Shown here: positions 17,268 through 26,715 of the stretch, in pieces
Layout of the letters: each line of letters starts with the position of its first letter
Numbering within the stretch: the first letter of the stretch is position 1
Source: SZUA-430 sp964483585
Lineage (GTDB): Bacteria > Pseudomonadota > Alphaproteobacteria > Micropepsales > Micropepsaceae
Length of the DNA: 64,000 nt
Direction: 5' to 3'
Assembly (NCBI GenBank): GCA_964483585.1
Contig: CAZABH010000013.1
Coordinates: 10,928 to 74,927 of the forward strand
Program-made: the position numbers and the translations under genes
The notes under the pieces: model-generated
What the model saw: the letters and a program-made list of their open reading frames with translations, nothing else
Told to the model about the DNA's origin: nothing
The model's database searches: none

Positions 17268-17810
17268 ATGATCGATGGGACCACGCCCGAACACTCAGCC
17301 CCCTTGGCAACACCAGAGCCAACGGAACAACCCGAGGGGCCAAACGGCCTGCGCCCTGTTCATCCCTCATTTGAGCGGGTTCTGCGCATCAACTTGCTGC
17401 TGGCTGGGGCACCCATAGCCGCTCTCGTCGCTGCGGTAGACCATCTGTGGATCGCAGAGGCAAACGGACCTGTATGGCTCCTCACATCCGTCGCAATGAT
17501 CGCCTATGCAGCGGTATCGGCTCTGGTCCCTCAGCGAAGATACCGACATATGGGATACAAGCTGGGCCGGGACACGCTGCAGGTCGCACGTGGCTATCTT
17601 GTCCGGGTCGATACGATCGTGCCGTTCGTTCGCGTGCAGCATATCGACCTGCGACAGGGACCGTTCGAGCGTCTCTACGGGCTATCAGGACTTGTCGTAC
17701 ATACATCAGGCACCCTGAACAGCACCGTCACCTTGTCTGGCCTGCCGACCGAAACGGCCGCCCGAATGCGTGACACGATCCGCGCCCACATCCAATCCGA
17801 CTTCGCATGA
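17268..17810 (+). CDS. YdbS-like membrane protein with bacterial PH domain
   Basis: 180 residues. A polar N-terminal leader is followed by two TM helices (LLLAGAPIAALVAAVDHLWI and WLLTSVAMIAYAAVSALV), then a bacterial PH (bPH2) domain: RRYRHMGYKLGRDTLQVARGYLVRVDTIVPFVRVQHIDLRQGPFERLYGLSGLVVHT. This is the YdbS layout. YdbS/YdbT-type pairs sit in the inner membrane; their function is poorly defined. The stop overlaps the next gene's ATG by 4 bp. The ATG at 17268 begins MIDGTTPEHS. Confidence 0.85.
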   Translation: MIDGTTPEHSAPLATPEPTEQPEGPNGLRPVHPSFERVLRINLLLAGAPIAALVAAVDHLWIAEANGPVWLLTSVAMIAYAAVSALVPQRRYRHMGYKLGRDTLQVARGYLVRVDTIVPFVRVQHIDLRQGPFERLYGLSGLVVHTSGTLNSTVTLSGLPTETAARMRDTIRAHIQSDFA

Positions 17811-19309
17811 CGTCCCCGGAGGCGGACCAGGACAGATGGCGCCAATTGTCGCCACGCACGCTGTGGCTCGAAGCATTGCGCGTTGGCCCACGATCAGTGC
17901 AACTGCTGCCAACAATTGTCATTGTCGGTGTCGCAACAAGCTGGGTCTATGCGGCCCCGGCCCTTTTGGCGCTGCTGCTGCTGGGCTTCGGCTATGCCTG
18001 GCTCGCCTGGCGCAATTTCCGCTGGCGCATTACAACGAATGCAGTGGTGATCGAGAACGGCATCCTTGCGCGGCAACACCGCACGATCCCCTTCGACCGC
18101 ATCCAGGACGTCAGCATTGAGCAGGGGCTCGTGGCACGCGCGCTCGAAATTGCAAAGGTCGGCTTCGAGACCGGCGCCTCAAGCGCAACCACCCCCAGCA
18201 ACGAAGCCGGCCTTGACTCGATCAGCATCGCTGATGCAGAAGCCCTGCGCCAGACCATAAGAAGCTGGCGCGATGACCCGCACGCATCTCCAGCAGCACA
18301 TCAGCCCGCATCCGGCCCCGCGAGCGACACGACACTCTTCAAACTGTCGCGACGCGATTTGCTTCTGTCCGGGGTGTTCAATTTCTCCCTTGTCGCACTG
18401 GGTCTTGCTTACGCCGCGACGCAGTGGCTTGCAGACCTTTTTCTCATAGACCTCTCGGACCCCAAGCTTGTCCTGGACCTTGCCCGGGAGAACGGTGTGG
18501 ACGCCTATGTCGAGGCAAATCAGTGGATCATCGCGACAATGGCCGCAGCGGCTCTCGTTCTCGTCGGCGTTGCGACAGGGCTGGTCCAAACGACCCTGCG
18601 AGATTGGAACTTCCAGCTGAGCCTGGGCCCGCGTGCCTATCGGCGCATCAGAGGGTTGACCACACGCTCGGACGTCGCAATCCCCATCTCCCGCATCCAG
18701 TCGGCAATCCTTGGAACAGGACCCATCCGCCGCATTTGGGGGTGGCACGAATTGCGCGTACGCAGCCTGGCCTCGGAAAGAGACAACGCATTCGACCATC
18801 AACTGGTTACCTTCGCGAGGGTAGAGGTCATCGACAGAGTCTTGCAGCCCCTTGGTCTTTCGCGTCCGGACGACGCATTGGTATGGCACACGCCGGATCT
18901 CAGAGTGCAGGCTCTACCCGGAACGCTTGCGGGTCTCTTGCTGGGCGTGATCGGAATTCTGGTTGCCTCTTATGATCGCTGGGAGGGCCCCCCTATGCTG
19001 ATCCTGTCGGGCCTCACTTTCATGTACACAGCCATGATCGCCGGCTGCCAGCGTTGGGCCGAGAGCGGGACCACGCTCTACCTGCGGCGTGGATGGTGGC
19101 AGCAGCGGTTGACCATCCTGCCATTCGCAAGCGTCCAAAGCGCCAATATCAGCCATGGTCCACTGCTGCGCAGCATCGAATGCGTCCGCCTCGAGCTTGG
19201 CGTCCCCGGTGTCACGGTTTACGGCACAAACACAATCGTAGCCATGCCACCCGCCATGGCAGAAGATCTGCGCTTGCGCATCCTGTCAGGGCAGACACGC
19301 CGTTGCTGA
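17807..19309 (+). CDS. YdbT-like membrane protein with repeated bacterial PH domains
   Basis: 500 residues, translationally coupled to the ydbS-like gene. Three copies of a 'TM pair plus PH domain' unit are visible: WRITTNAVVIENGILARQHRTIPFDRIQDVSIEQGLVARALEIAKVGFET; then, after two TM helices, NFQLSLGPRAYRRIRGLTTRSDVAIPISRIQSAI; then, after more TM helices, TTLYLRRGWWQQRLTILPFASVQSANISHGPLLRSIECVRLELG. The architecture is typical of YdbT. Likely an inner-membrane complex with YdbS. Function unknown. Confidence 0.85.
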   Translation: MTSPEADQDRWRQLSPRTLWLEALRVGPRSVQLLPTIVIVGVATSWVYAAPALLALLLLGFGYAWLAWRNFRWRITTNAVVIENGILARQHRTIPFDRIQDVSIEQGLVARALEIAKVGFETGASSATTPSNEAGLDSISIADAEALRQTIRSWRDDPHASPAAHQPASGPASDTTLFKLSRRDLLLSGVFNFSLVALGLAYAATQWLADLFLIDLSDPKLVLDLARENGVDAYVEANQWIIATMAAAALVLVGVATGLVQTTLRDWNFQLSLGPRAYRRIRGLTTRSDVAIPISRIQSAILGTGPIRRIWGWHELRVRSLASERDNAFDHQLVTFARVEVIDRVLQPLGLSRPDDALVWHTPDLRVQALPGTLAGLLLGVIGILVASYDRWEGPPMLILSGLTFMYTAMIAGCQRWAESGTTLYLRRGWWQQRLTILPFASVQSANISHGPLLRSIECVRLELGVPGVTVYGTNTIVAMPPAMAEDLRLRILSGQTRRC

Positions 19310-19478
19310 CAACCATGGCCGTTGACCGTTTGCCCCGGTGATTGCGCGCGTGCCCCTGCGGCACTGGCAAACAAGAGGCGCCCTCACCGCTTTTGCTTGA
19401 GGTGAGGCAAATGCATCAGCTAACACTGACCACTATGGCCGAGCCCGGCCATTTCGACATGCCAGACAGGTGAAATCG

Positions 19479-20927
19479 ATGCCGTTCGCAAGGTCATTCC
19501 TCTCCTCGGTTGCTCGCAAAACTGCTTGGACCAGCATCGCGCTTTGTGTCGCCTCCAGCCCGGCGCTCGCGGCGGGTGAGGCTCACCTCGATGGCGCATC
19601 CCTCGGAGTGATCTGGGCCGTACCCTTCATCGGCCTGCTGCTGTCGATTGCGGTGATGCCTCTGGCGGCGCCTCATTTCTGGCATCACCATTATGGAAAA
19701 ATTTCACTGGCATGGGCGATCGCATTCCTCGCACCGTTCGCGCTGCTGTACGGGACCGGACTGGCGACATACGAGCTCGCGCATGTGCTGCTGCTCGAAT
19801 ACATCCCGTTCATCAGCGTCTTGTTCGCGCTCTATACGATCTCGGGCGGCGTGCTGCTCGAAGGCAGGATCAAAGGCTCGGCACTCAACAACACCGGGCT
19901 CCTCGCGACTGGAACGGCCATCGCGAGCATTACCGGGACAACAGGTGCCTCGGTACTACTGATCAGGCCCGTGCTGCGCGCTAATGCCGGTCGTCGCTAT
20001 AACGTGCATGTCGTGGTCTTCTTCATCTTCCTTGTCTCGAACATCGGTGGCTCGCTGACACCACTTGGAGATCCCCCGCTCTATATCGGGTTCCTGAAGG
20101 GCGTCGATTTCTTCTGGCCCATGGAATTCATGTTCTTGAAGACCCTGTTTCTCGCAGCAGTGCTGCTCGCAGTCTTCTTTTTGCTCGACAGCTTCCTGTA
20201 CGCCCGGGAGGGAAACAAAAAGGAAGAGCCCGCTGATGCCGCTCCCACACCGGTGCGCCTCAAGGGCTATGTCAACATCGTGCTTCTGGTTGCTGTTATC
20301 GGCGTGATCCTGGCTTCGGCATTCTGGAAAACCGACCTGCATCTCGTGATCGCCGGCGTGCATGTGGACGCACCGAACATCGTGCGCGTGCTTGCCTTGC
20401 TGGGGCTGGCCGCGATTTCGATGCTGTTGACACCTATCGAGTATCGCAAGGGCAATGATTTCACATGGGGCCCCATTGCAGAAGTCGCGAAACTCTTCGT
20501 CGGCATCTTCATCACGATCGTACCTGTGATTGCGATGCTGAAAGCTGGCGACAAGGGGGCTTTCGCGTCGGTCCTCGCCCTCATCACCAACCCTGACGGC
20601 ACACCCAACAATGTGATGTATTTCTGGCTGACAGGCATTCTGTCCGGCTTCCTTGATAACGCGCCGACCTATCTTGTCTTCTTCAACGCGGCCGGCGGCG
20701 ACCCGGTCACACTGATGGGGGCCATGTCGACAACGCTCGTTGCCATTTCCGCAGGTGCCGTCTTCATGGGCGCAATGACCTACATCGGCAACGCGCCCAA
20801 CTTCATGGTCAAGGCCATCGCTGAAGAATCCGGCGTTCGCATGCCAAGCTTTTTTGGCTTCATGCTGTGGTCTTGCGCATTCCTGCTGCCATGCTTCGCT
20901 GTCATGACGTTGGTGTTTTTCGTCTGA
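19479..20927 (+). CDS. Sodium:proton antiporter, CitMHS_2 / NhaD-like ion transporter family
   Basis: 482 residues from the ATG at 19479, which has AGGTGA at good spacing (a GTG at 19470 is also in frame). An N-terminal signal-like segment ends ALAAGEAHLDG. About eleven hydrophobic segments follow, with characteristic ion-transporter superfamily motifs: TGTTGASVLLIRPVLRAN, VSNIGGSLTPLGDPPLYIGFLKG, and FLDNAPTYLVFFNAAGGD ... MGAMTYIGNAPNFMVKAIAEE, which form the two inverted discontinuous-helix repeats. The family members are annotated as Na+/H+ antiporters, though citrate-type substrates have also been proposed. It stands alone and is followed by a strong hairpin. Confidence 0.85.
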   Translation: MPFARSFLSSVARKTAWTSIALCVASSPALAAGEAHLDGASLGVIWAVPFIGLLLSIAVMPLAAPHFWHHHYGKISLAWAIAFLAPFALLYGTGLATYELAHVLLLEYIPFISVLFALYTISGGVLLEGRIKGSALNNTGLLATGTAIASITGTTGASVLLIRPVLRANAGRRYNVHVVVFFIFLVSNIGGSLTPLGDPPLYIGFLKGVDFFWPMEFMFLKTLFLAAVLLAVFFLLDSFLYAREGNKKEEPADAAPTPVRLKGYVNIVLLVAVIGVILASAFWKTDLHLVIAGVHVDAPNIVRVLALLGLAAISMLLTPIEYRKGNDFTWGPIAEVAKLFVGIFITIVPVIAMLKAGDKGAFASVLALITNPDGTPNNVMYFWLTGILSGFLDNAPTYLVFFNAAGGDPVTLMGAMSTTLVAISAGAVFMGAMTYIGNAPNFMVKAIAEESGVRMPSFFGFMLWSCAFLLPCFAVMTLVFFV

Positions 20928-20945
20928 CGAACACCAGACATGCGC

Positions 20946-20968
20946 GCAGGACGGGCACCCCGTCCTGC
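20946..20968 (+). terminator. Hairpin downstream of the antiporter gene
   Basis: A perfect 10-bp stem (GCAGGACGGG / CCCGTCCTGC) with a 3-nt loop starts 18 bp after the stop codon. No U-tract follows, so it may be a weak terminator or an mRNA-stabilising 3' hairpin. Confidence 0.45.
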
Positions 20969-21114
20969 AGCTGATACGTGCAGGAGCAAATCCCAAGCAC
21001 TGCGTGCGGGCGGTTGGGTTTTTCACCCGCCGCATGTGGCGATTATGCTCGACCGAAGAATGGCGCATGCTAGCATTCCTGTCATCGAAGCCCTGCACAG
21101 TCGAGCCGATCCCC

Positions 21115-22044
21115 ATGCTGAACCGGACCATCCTTGCCGCAACATTGCTTTCGCTAACCGTCGCACCGACCGCGCTGGCCAGCGACCGCTATGCCGATCC
21201 CCAAGGCCGCTTCATCGTGACCGTGCCGGCCGATTGGGAGGCCGGGAAACCGGAAAGCCATAAAGTGGCCCTCGTCATGGCACGCCAAACAGGCAACGAG
21301 ATTTTGGGCGCCTGTGTGGTTGTGGTGACCGAGACCCCACAGACCACCAGCCGTGAGCAACCGGAAATCACGCAGGCCATGACGGCAATGCTGACAAAGG
21401 AATTCTGGATCGCAACCTACAAGGCGCAAGGCGCTCAGGACATCAGCGTCTCGCAACTGGGCGTACGCGACAACGCTGGCCGTAAAGTCCATTTCGTCCA
21501 CTCCGAGTTTACAACGCGGGGTGAAGACGGAAGCACACAGCGCATGCAAGCCCAGGAAGAGGTCCACGCCGTGCCCGGTCGCACCCACGACATCGGCTGC
21601 ATCGCAAGGAAGGAAAAATTCAGCCTTGCGAAGGCGGATTTCGACATCATCCACCGATCCTACACGCCCCAATCAGGCCTCATCGCACGCGCGCCCGAGC
21701 CTGCCCAAGGACAATCCATGCTGACACTCTTTGCCAACGCTGGCTTTGACGGCATGGCTCGTGTCGTCAAAGGTGAAACGCCCAATATCACTCACGTGTC
21801 ATGGCCTGCGGTCTCTGGAAGCGCCGTCGTTCACGGATATGGCGAATGGCAGGTCTGCGAAGGACCAAACTTTACAGGTGTCTGCATGACATTGAACGGC
21901 CCGGTCTCGGCAGCGACCAGCACGGCGTTGCGCATAGGATCTGTTCGCCCCGTGGCCTCGGCCGACCCGCTGCGAGGACTGGGCAATGCCATCGCAACCG
22001 ACTCGATGGCGGCCCTCTCCGAGGCCTTGAGACGGCTGCGTTGA
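21115..22044 (+). CDS. Secreted protein with a beta/gamma-crystallin-like C-terminal motif
   Basis: 309 residues from the ATG at 21115, where a clean signal peptide begins (MLNRTILAATLLSLTVAPTALASD). Upstream in-frame starts add an implausible leader. Residues 25-180 form a domain with RYADPQGRFIVTVPADWEA and several Cys residues (GACVVVVTE, DIGCIARKE); this resembles surface or lipid-bound lipocalin-like folds but I cannot name it. Near residue 240 there is YGEWQVCEGPNFTGVCMTLNGPV, which looks like one Greek-key motif of beta/gamma-crystallins. Probably periplasmic or secreted. Stands alone. Confidence 0.7.
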   Translation: MLNRTILAATLLSLTVAPTALASDRYADPQGRFIVTVPADWEAGKPESHKVALVMARQTGNEILGACVVVVTETPQTTSREQPEITQAMTAMLTKEFWIATYKAQGAQDISVSQLGVRDNAGRKVHFVHSEFTTRGEDGSTQRMQAQEEVHAVPGRTHDIGCIARKEKFSLAKADFDIIHRSYTPQSGLIARAPEPAQGQSMLTLFANAGFDGMARVVKGETPNITHVSWPAVSGSAVVHGYGEWQVCEGPNFTGVCMTLNGPVSAATSTALRIGSVRPVASADPLRGLGNAIATDSMAALSEALRRLR

Positions 22045-22223
22045 CCACATTGCGTGCGGAACACCCTTTACTTTAAGGCGTGTGTCGCGGAACACAGCGG
22101 ATGGATAACCATTCGTCAACAATCTGCCACTAGGGTTAAGGAACTCTTTCCTGTAGGCTCTCACATACACGCATTGGTTGCGAAAGAACTAATGTCGTCA
22201 CGAGAGATGTGGATTCGAACCCC

Positions 22224-23690
22224 ATGCTGGCATACGAAGAACTAAAGGGCTCGTCCGGTCGCCAGATCTTTTTCAGGCCGCAGCGCTTTGCGGCGAACGA
22301 GCTTTTCCCGGATACCCCGCCAAAGGTGATGCTCCACGGGCTCGAGTTCCGCCTGTCAAACCTAAGCCTCACCGGCGCCAGCGTGAATGCCAACCAGACG
22401 GTGGAGATAGACTTCACCGAAGGCGACATCATCCCGATCGATGTAAAACAGGCAGGCCTTTCCATCATGGAGAGCCGGGCCCGCGTGGTGCGCAGCGAGC
22501 GTCACCCTTTCGGAACGCGCGTAGCGATACAGTTCATCGACGGCACGGTCGACTTCAACGCCTTGCTGAGCCGCAATGCAAAGGCGCGCATATCACAGCA
22601 ACTGCGCCTCCTGGACCCGACGGCCAGCATGGCAGTCCCGGCAGACTATCGCGCACATTGCGCAGACGTCCTGCACTTCCTGCGGAGCTATCGTGCGGTG
22701 ATCGACGCAAGCCAGCACGCCATGCCGGGCCGCAAGAGTGGCCTTAGCGCCGACACAACTTACGAAATGTGCGAGACCGCAATCATACCCCAGTGGCGCA
22801 AACTGTGGCTGTCCGGCAACCAGATGGTCGAAGGCGCCATGGCAGACAAGAACCTGCTCGACGCCATGAAGGCCTATACCGAGGCGGTGCTCACACCGGA
22901 ATTCTGCCACGGCCCCGTCTGGTGGCGCAGCTATCGCAAACCGGCGGGATACCCCGGCGATTTCGAAATCATGAACTATGTCTATGACTGGCAACGCGAG
23001 GGGGAGGATGTCTACGGACAATTGCTCCACCGCGTCGGCCTTGACGTGTCCGAGTGCATTGCATCCCGGATGGAAGTGGTAAGGCGCGAGATCCGCAAGA
23101 CAGTCGAAGACCTCTCCGAGCGAGGCGGCGCGCGCATCGTCAGCCTGGGATGCGGCTCGGCACGCGAGGTTCAGCTACATCTTCAGGACAGCGACGCGCA
23201 GGATGCACCCGCCACCTTCACGCTCATCGACCAGGAAGCGAACGCTCTCGCCTACGCCTACGAAAAGTGCCACCCACACACCCTGATGAAGAAGCGTCAC
23301 GCCACGGTGCAGGCACTGAATGTGTCCTTCACCGACGTGCTGCGCGGCGGCAAGTGGCTGGACGACCTAGGGCCTCAGTCACTCATCTATACAGTCGGGC
23401 TTGTTGACTATCTCGTCGACAAGCGGGCACGCGCACTCGCGGAACGCCTCTACGAACGCCTTGAACCCGGCGGCCTGTTGATTGTTGGAAACATGAACCG
23501 GACAGCCCTCAGCAACTTGTGGCCGATGGAATTCATCACCGACTGGCACCTGTATTACCGGACGGAAGAGGAGATGCTCGGCTGGACGACGAACATGGCT
23601 CACTGCAAAGCCTGGACCGAGTTGGAACCGACAGGGCGTGTGCGATTGCTCTTCGTGCGCAAGATATCCAGCGCAAAAATGCAGGCCTAG
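22224..23690 (+). CDS. PilZ-like domain fused to a class I SAM methyltransferase (PhcB-type pattern)
   Basis: 488 residues from the ATG at 22224; a GTG at 22209 is in frame, and neither has a strong ribosome site. The N-terminal ~115 residues look like PilZ: KVMLHGLEFRLSNLSLTGASV supplies the N-x-S-x-x-G box, and RARVVRSERHPFGTRVAIQFID the final strands. Residues 140-300 are helical with GPVWWRSYRKPAGYPGDFEIMNYVYD. The methyltransferase core follows: RIVSLGCGSAREVQLHL (motif I), FTLIDQEANALAYA (post-I acidic residue), IYTVGLVDYLVD and LYERLEPGGLLIVGNMN. From memory, the 'K..GY.GD.E.mN' segment is typical of proteins annotated as 3-hydroxypalmitic acid methyl ester biosynthesis (PhcB-like). 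The stop overlaps the convergent kinase gene by 4 bp. Confidence 0.75.
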   Translation: MLAYEELKGSSGRQIFFRPQRFAANELFPDTPPKVMLHGLEFRLSNLSLTGASVNANQTVEIDFTEGDIIPIDVKQAGLSIMESRARVVRSERHPFGTRVAIQFIDGTVDFNALLSRNAKARISQQLRLLDPTASMAVPADYRAHCADVLHFLRSYRAVIDASQHAMPGRKSGLSADTTYEMCETAIIPQWRKLWLSGNQMVEGAMADKNLLDAMKAYTEAVLTPEFCHGPVWWRSYRKPAGYPGDFEIMNYVYDWQREGEDVYGQLLHRVGLDVSECIASRMEVVRREIRKTVEDLSERGGARIVSLGCGSAREVQLHLQDSDAQDAPATFTLIDQEANALAYAYEKCHPHTLMKKRHATVQALNVSFTDVLRGGKWLDDLGPQSLIYTVGLVDYLVDKRARALAERLYERLEPGGLLIVGNMNRTALSNLWPMEFITDWHLYYRTEEEMLGWTTNMAHCKAWTELEPTGRVRLLFVRKISSAKMQA

Positions 23691-25123
23691 GCAAGATCGA
23701 GCGTACGGCTATAGGGCTCCTCTTCTTGTCCCTCGTCGAGGCGCGACGGCGGCAAGGTCACGCAGACGATCGTGCCAGCCCCCACTGCGCTCTCTATGGT
23801 CAGCGCTCCCTCGTGCAACTCCATGACCTTCAGCGCAAACGAAAGGCCAAGCCCCGCCCCACCATGCGAGCGGCTCAACGCACGCTCCACCTGCTCAAAC
23901 GGTCGCAAGACGCGCTCGATATGCTCGGGCGGAATGCCAATCCCCGTATCACGCACGGTAATCCTGATACCTGCATGACCATCAGCCGTCACTTGCACGG
24001 CGACATGACCGCCTGACGGCGTGAACTTGACCGCGTTGGATACGATGTTCAGCAGGACTTGACGCAGCAGGCGCTGATCCCCGCGGGCCGTAACACTCCC
24101 GCCCGGCAATTCGACATTCAGTTCAAGCCCGGCCTCAAGGGCCTGCCCCGCGAGTTGCGCATGCACCGAACCGACCAATTCTCCAAGGTCGAAAACCTGC
24201 TCGCGAATGACCAGCTGGCCAGACTCGGCGCGCGCCAGATCAAGAATGTCATTGATGATGGTCAGGAGATGCTTGCCACTGAGATGTATGTCGGTCGCAT
24301 AGTCCATGTACTTGGGCGAGCCAACAGGCCCCAGGTACTCCTGCCGAATGATCTCAGAGAATCCGATGATTGCGTTCAATGGCGTGCGCAGCTCATGGCT
24401 CATATTGGTCAGGAATTCGCTCTTTGCGCGGTTCGCGGCCTCTGCCCGGTCGAGCAGAACCTGCATCACGGCATTCTTTTCCTCGATGATTTTCTGGTCG
24501 ACATAGTGGTCCCGCGAATGCATGTCGAGCATGTAGGTGCACACGACACCAACGCCGCACGACATCACCAGGAAGAAATTGTTCGAGACAAAATCCACAG
24601 CAGGTATCGGATTAAAAAACAAACTTACGACCTGATAGGCTATGAGGATTACAAGTGTCGAAGTGAGACCATAGAAGTATCGAACGCCAAGCATCCCACC
24701 GGCATATATGACGACCATGATCAGTCCCGCATAATAGCGGCTGGCCTCGGCCTGCGGCAGCACCGCGAGCATGACAATCACGCCAAGCCCGCAGACGAGA
24801 GCAGACGCCACCAGTGATATCTGGAGATATGGACGGAACCCCCTTGCAAACGATAGGGCAAGAATGACAGCGAGGACCGGAATAACCACACCAAAGCGGA
24901 CACCCCAGAGCAACGTCACATGATCCCCGCCGATCTGTGCATCGAGGAAACCGAAGATGGAAAAGAGAACGATCGCCCCGAGCAGATAGGCGCGCACGTA
25001 GGCGATCGACGACGCGTAAGACCATTGCGCAAAGTCGTTTTCGACCTCGGCATTCGAGAACCTGAGGACAATGCGGTCAAGCTGGAACCGCCCTCGGTTG
25101 GTCGCTGAAATCTCTGCGTTCAA
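23687..25123 (-). CDS. Six-TM membrane sensor histidine kinase
   Basis: 478 residues with a TTG start; no ATG occurs near the N-terminus. A cytosolic leader is followed by six TM helices (about 45-205), a short coiled linker, then the kinase core: H-box FLTNMSHELRTPLNAIIGFSE, N-box VLLNIVSNAVKFTPSGG, G1 DTGIGIPPEH, F-box RPFEQVERALSRSHGG and G2 GAGLGLSFALKVMELHEG. There is no periplasmic loop large enough for a soluble-ligand domain, so the sensed signal is likely membrane-borne or lipophilic. No response regulator is adjacent. Neighbours are the PilZ-methyltransferase (tail-to-tail, 4-bp overlap) and a divergent FadL porin. Confidence 0.88.
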   Translation of the reverse strand: MNAEISATNRGRFQLDRIVLRFSNAEVENDFAQWSYASSIAYVRAYLLGAIVLFSIFGFLDAQIGGDHVTLLWGVRFGVVIPVLAVILALSFARGFRPYLQISLVASALVCGLGVIVMLAVLPQAEASRYYAGLIMVVIYAGGMLGVRYFYGLTSTLVILIAYQVVSLFFNPIPAVDFVSNNFFLVMSCGVGVVCTYMLDMHSRDHYVDQKIIEEKNAVMQVLLDRAEAANRAKSEFLTNMSHELRTPLNAIIGFSEIIRQEYLGPVGSPKYMDYATDIHLSGKHLLTIINDILDLARAESGQLVIREQVFDLGELVGSVHAQLAGQALEAGLELNVELPGGSVTARGDQRLLRQVLLNIVSNAVKFTPSGGHVAVQVTADGHAGIRITVRDTGIGIPPEHIERVLRPFEQVERALSRSHGGAGLGLSFALKVMELHEGALTIESAVGAGTIVCVTLPPSRLDEGQEEEPYSRTLDLA

Positions 25124-25307
25124 GTTCGACTGCTCAGCAAGCCCGATGTTTGCAAGACGCCATCAGAGTAACGCAGAGATCTTAAAAGCCTCACAAACCG
25201 GGTGGTAGAATTACCAGCCTGTCGATAAGTATTTACCCTTTATTGACTGTCCGCCGGCCATCCAACACCATCGATGCGTGGTGATCCGACGCTCGGGGAA
25301 AACAGCA

Positions 25308-26672
25308 ATGAAGACAGGTCGCGCATCGGGAAATTTCCCCGCATGGCAAGGAATTGCCATCATGGGCATGGTGACTGTGTCATCCTGGAACGCACCCGCC
25401 ACCGCTGCGGGTTTCGCCCTGCGCGAGTATAGCCTCTCCGCGGCGTCCACATCGTTCGCGGGCGTATCAGCAAGCGATGACGCAGCAGGTTACCTCGCCT
25501 TCAATCCTGCTGCCGCCGCCGGCGTACAGGACGAAGATGTCCAGTTCACGTTGAACGCCATCTACCCGTCGAGCAGCGCGACATTCGACCTTGCCACTAC
25601 ATCAGCCGGAACAGCTGCCAGCGGAAGCCGAACACCTGTCAGCTTTGTGCAGGAAGCTCTCGAACCCGGCGCGTCCTGGCGCAAGCGGCTCTCGGACCGC
25701 TGGTCGGCCGGCATCTCAGTATCAGTCCCCTGGGGATTGAGCACTTTGTACGATCGCGATTGGGCAGGACGCTACTATGCCGTCGAATCCAAGCTTCTGA
25801 CGATCAACGTCGCGCCTGACATAGCCTGGCAGGTGACGGACACCCTAGCCATCGGTCTGGGGCTGCAGGTTCAGTACGCCGAAGGTATCCTGTCGAACGC
25901 CATAGATTTTGGAACGATCGGAGCACTCTTTTCGGTGCCGGGCGCAGTCCCGGGTCAGCAGGATGGCTTCGCAGAGTTCAAGGCGGATGACTGGGCCATT
26001 GGGTACCGGGCAGGAATCATCTGGAAACCAGACGATCGTGTAGCCTTTGGGCTCGCGTGGCGATCAGGCTTAAAGCACGAGCTGAAGGGGAACGTAGACT
26101 TCTCGCTCGACACGGCTGGCGTTGGCGCAGCACTGTCCAGTGCAAGCGGGGCGTTTGTCGACAGCACGGCACGAACGCGCCTGTCACTGCCCTCGATCAC
26201 TTCGGCGGGGGTGGCTTGGAAAGCAACAGACAAGCTCACATTGATGGGCGAAGTCGGCTACACAGACTGGGGAACCATCCAGGAATTGCGGGTCAGTTTC
26301 GACAACCCCCTCCAGCCCGACAACGTGCAGACTTATGGATGGTCAGGCGCGTGGCTGTACTCCATAGGCGCTCGCTACGACTTCGACAAGGAATGGACCC
26401 TGCGCGCTGGCGCAGCAATTGATGGCTCCCCCGCGCGGGACGCAACGCGAGACCCTCGCATCCCGGACGCGACGCGGACCTGGCTATCCGCCAGCATCGA
26501 GCACCATCTCTCCGCATCCACTTCGATCCAGTTGGGCTACGCCAAGCTTATGTTCCCCGAAGAGCCCATAAATCTCAGTGCGGCCACCCCTGGCAACGAG
26601 CTTCGCGGCAACTTGCGCGGAACGACGGACTCAGATGCAGACATGATCTCCATCCAGCTCACGATGCGCTAG
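25308..26672 (+). CDS. fadL: OmpP1/FadL-family outer-membrane transporter
   Basis: 454 residues from the ATG at 25308, with GGGGA at good spacing; the open frame extends to 25278. After a signal sequence ending NAPATAAG the mature part begins FALREYSLSAASTSFAGVSASDDAAGYLAFNPAAAAG, the FadL hatch pattern (the family's 'a..nPA' motif). A 14-strand barrel pattern follows, with SVPWGLSTLYDRDWAGRYYAVES, SAGVAWKATDKLTLMGEVGYTDWG and YDFDKEWTLRAGAAIDGSP. FadL proteins let long-chain fatty acids and other hydrophobic compounds cross the outer membrane by lateral diffusion. Divergent from the six-TM kinase. Confidence 0.9.
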   Translation: MKTGRASGNFPAWQGIAIMGMVTVSSWNAPATAAGFALREYSLSAASTSFAGVSASDDAAGYLAFNPAAAAGVQDEDVQFTLNAIYPSSSATFDLATTSAGTAASGSRTPVSFVQEALEPGASWRKRLSDRWSAGISVSVPWGLSTLYDRDWAGRYYAVESKLLTINVAPDIAWQVTDTLAIGLGLQVQYAEGILSNAIDFGTIGALFSVPGAVPGQQDGFAEFKADDWAIGYRAGIIWKPDDRVAFGLAWRSGLKHELKGNVDFSLDTAGVGAALSSASGAFVDSTARTRLSLPSITSAGVAWKATDKLTLMGEVGYTDWGTIQELRVSFDNPLQPDNVQTYGWSGAWLYSIGARYDFDKEWTLRAGAAIDGSPARDATRDPRIPDATRTWLSASIEHHLSASTSIQLGYAKLMFPEEPINLSAATPGNELRGNLRGTTDSDADMISIQLTMR

Positions 26673-26691
26673 GGGCCGGAAACACGGATGA

Positions 26692-26715
26692 AGAGACCTG
26701 CTCCCTCAGGTCTCT
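26692..26715. terminator. Hairpin between convergent fadL and flavoprotein genes
   Basis: A perfect 9-bp stem (AGAGACCTG / CAGGTCTCT) with a 6-nt loop lies 20 bp after the fadL stop and covers the stop of the opposing gene. No clear U-tract on either strand. Its position between two convergent stops suggests a bidirectional terminator. Confidence 0.4.

Noticed and set aside
19956..21131. 391-codon open frame on the - strand
   Set aside because: Antisense to the antiporter gene; His/Asp/Gln-rich composition typical of shadow frames opposite hydrophobic codons.
22045..22223. Possible small RNA or operator region before the PilZ-methyltransferase
   Set aside because: No hairpin with a U-tract and no repeated motif could be supported.
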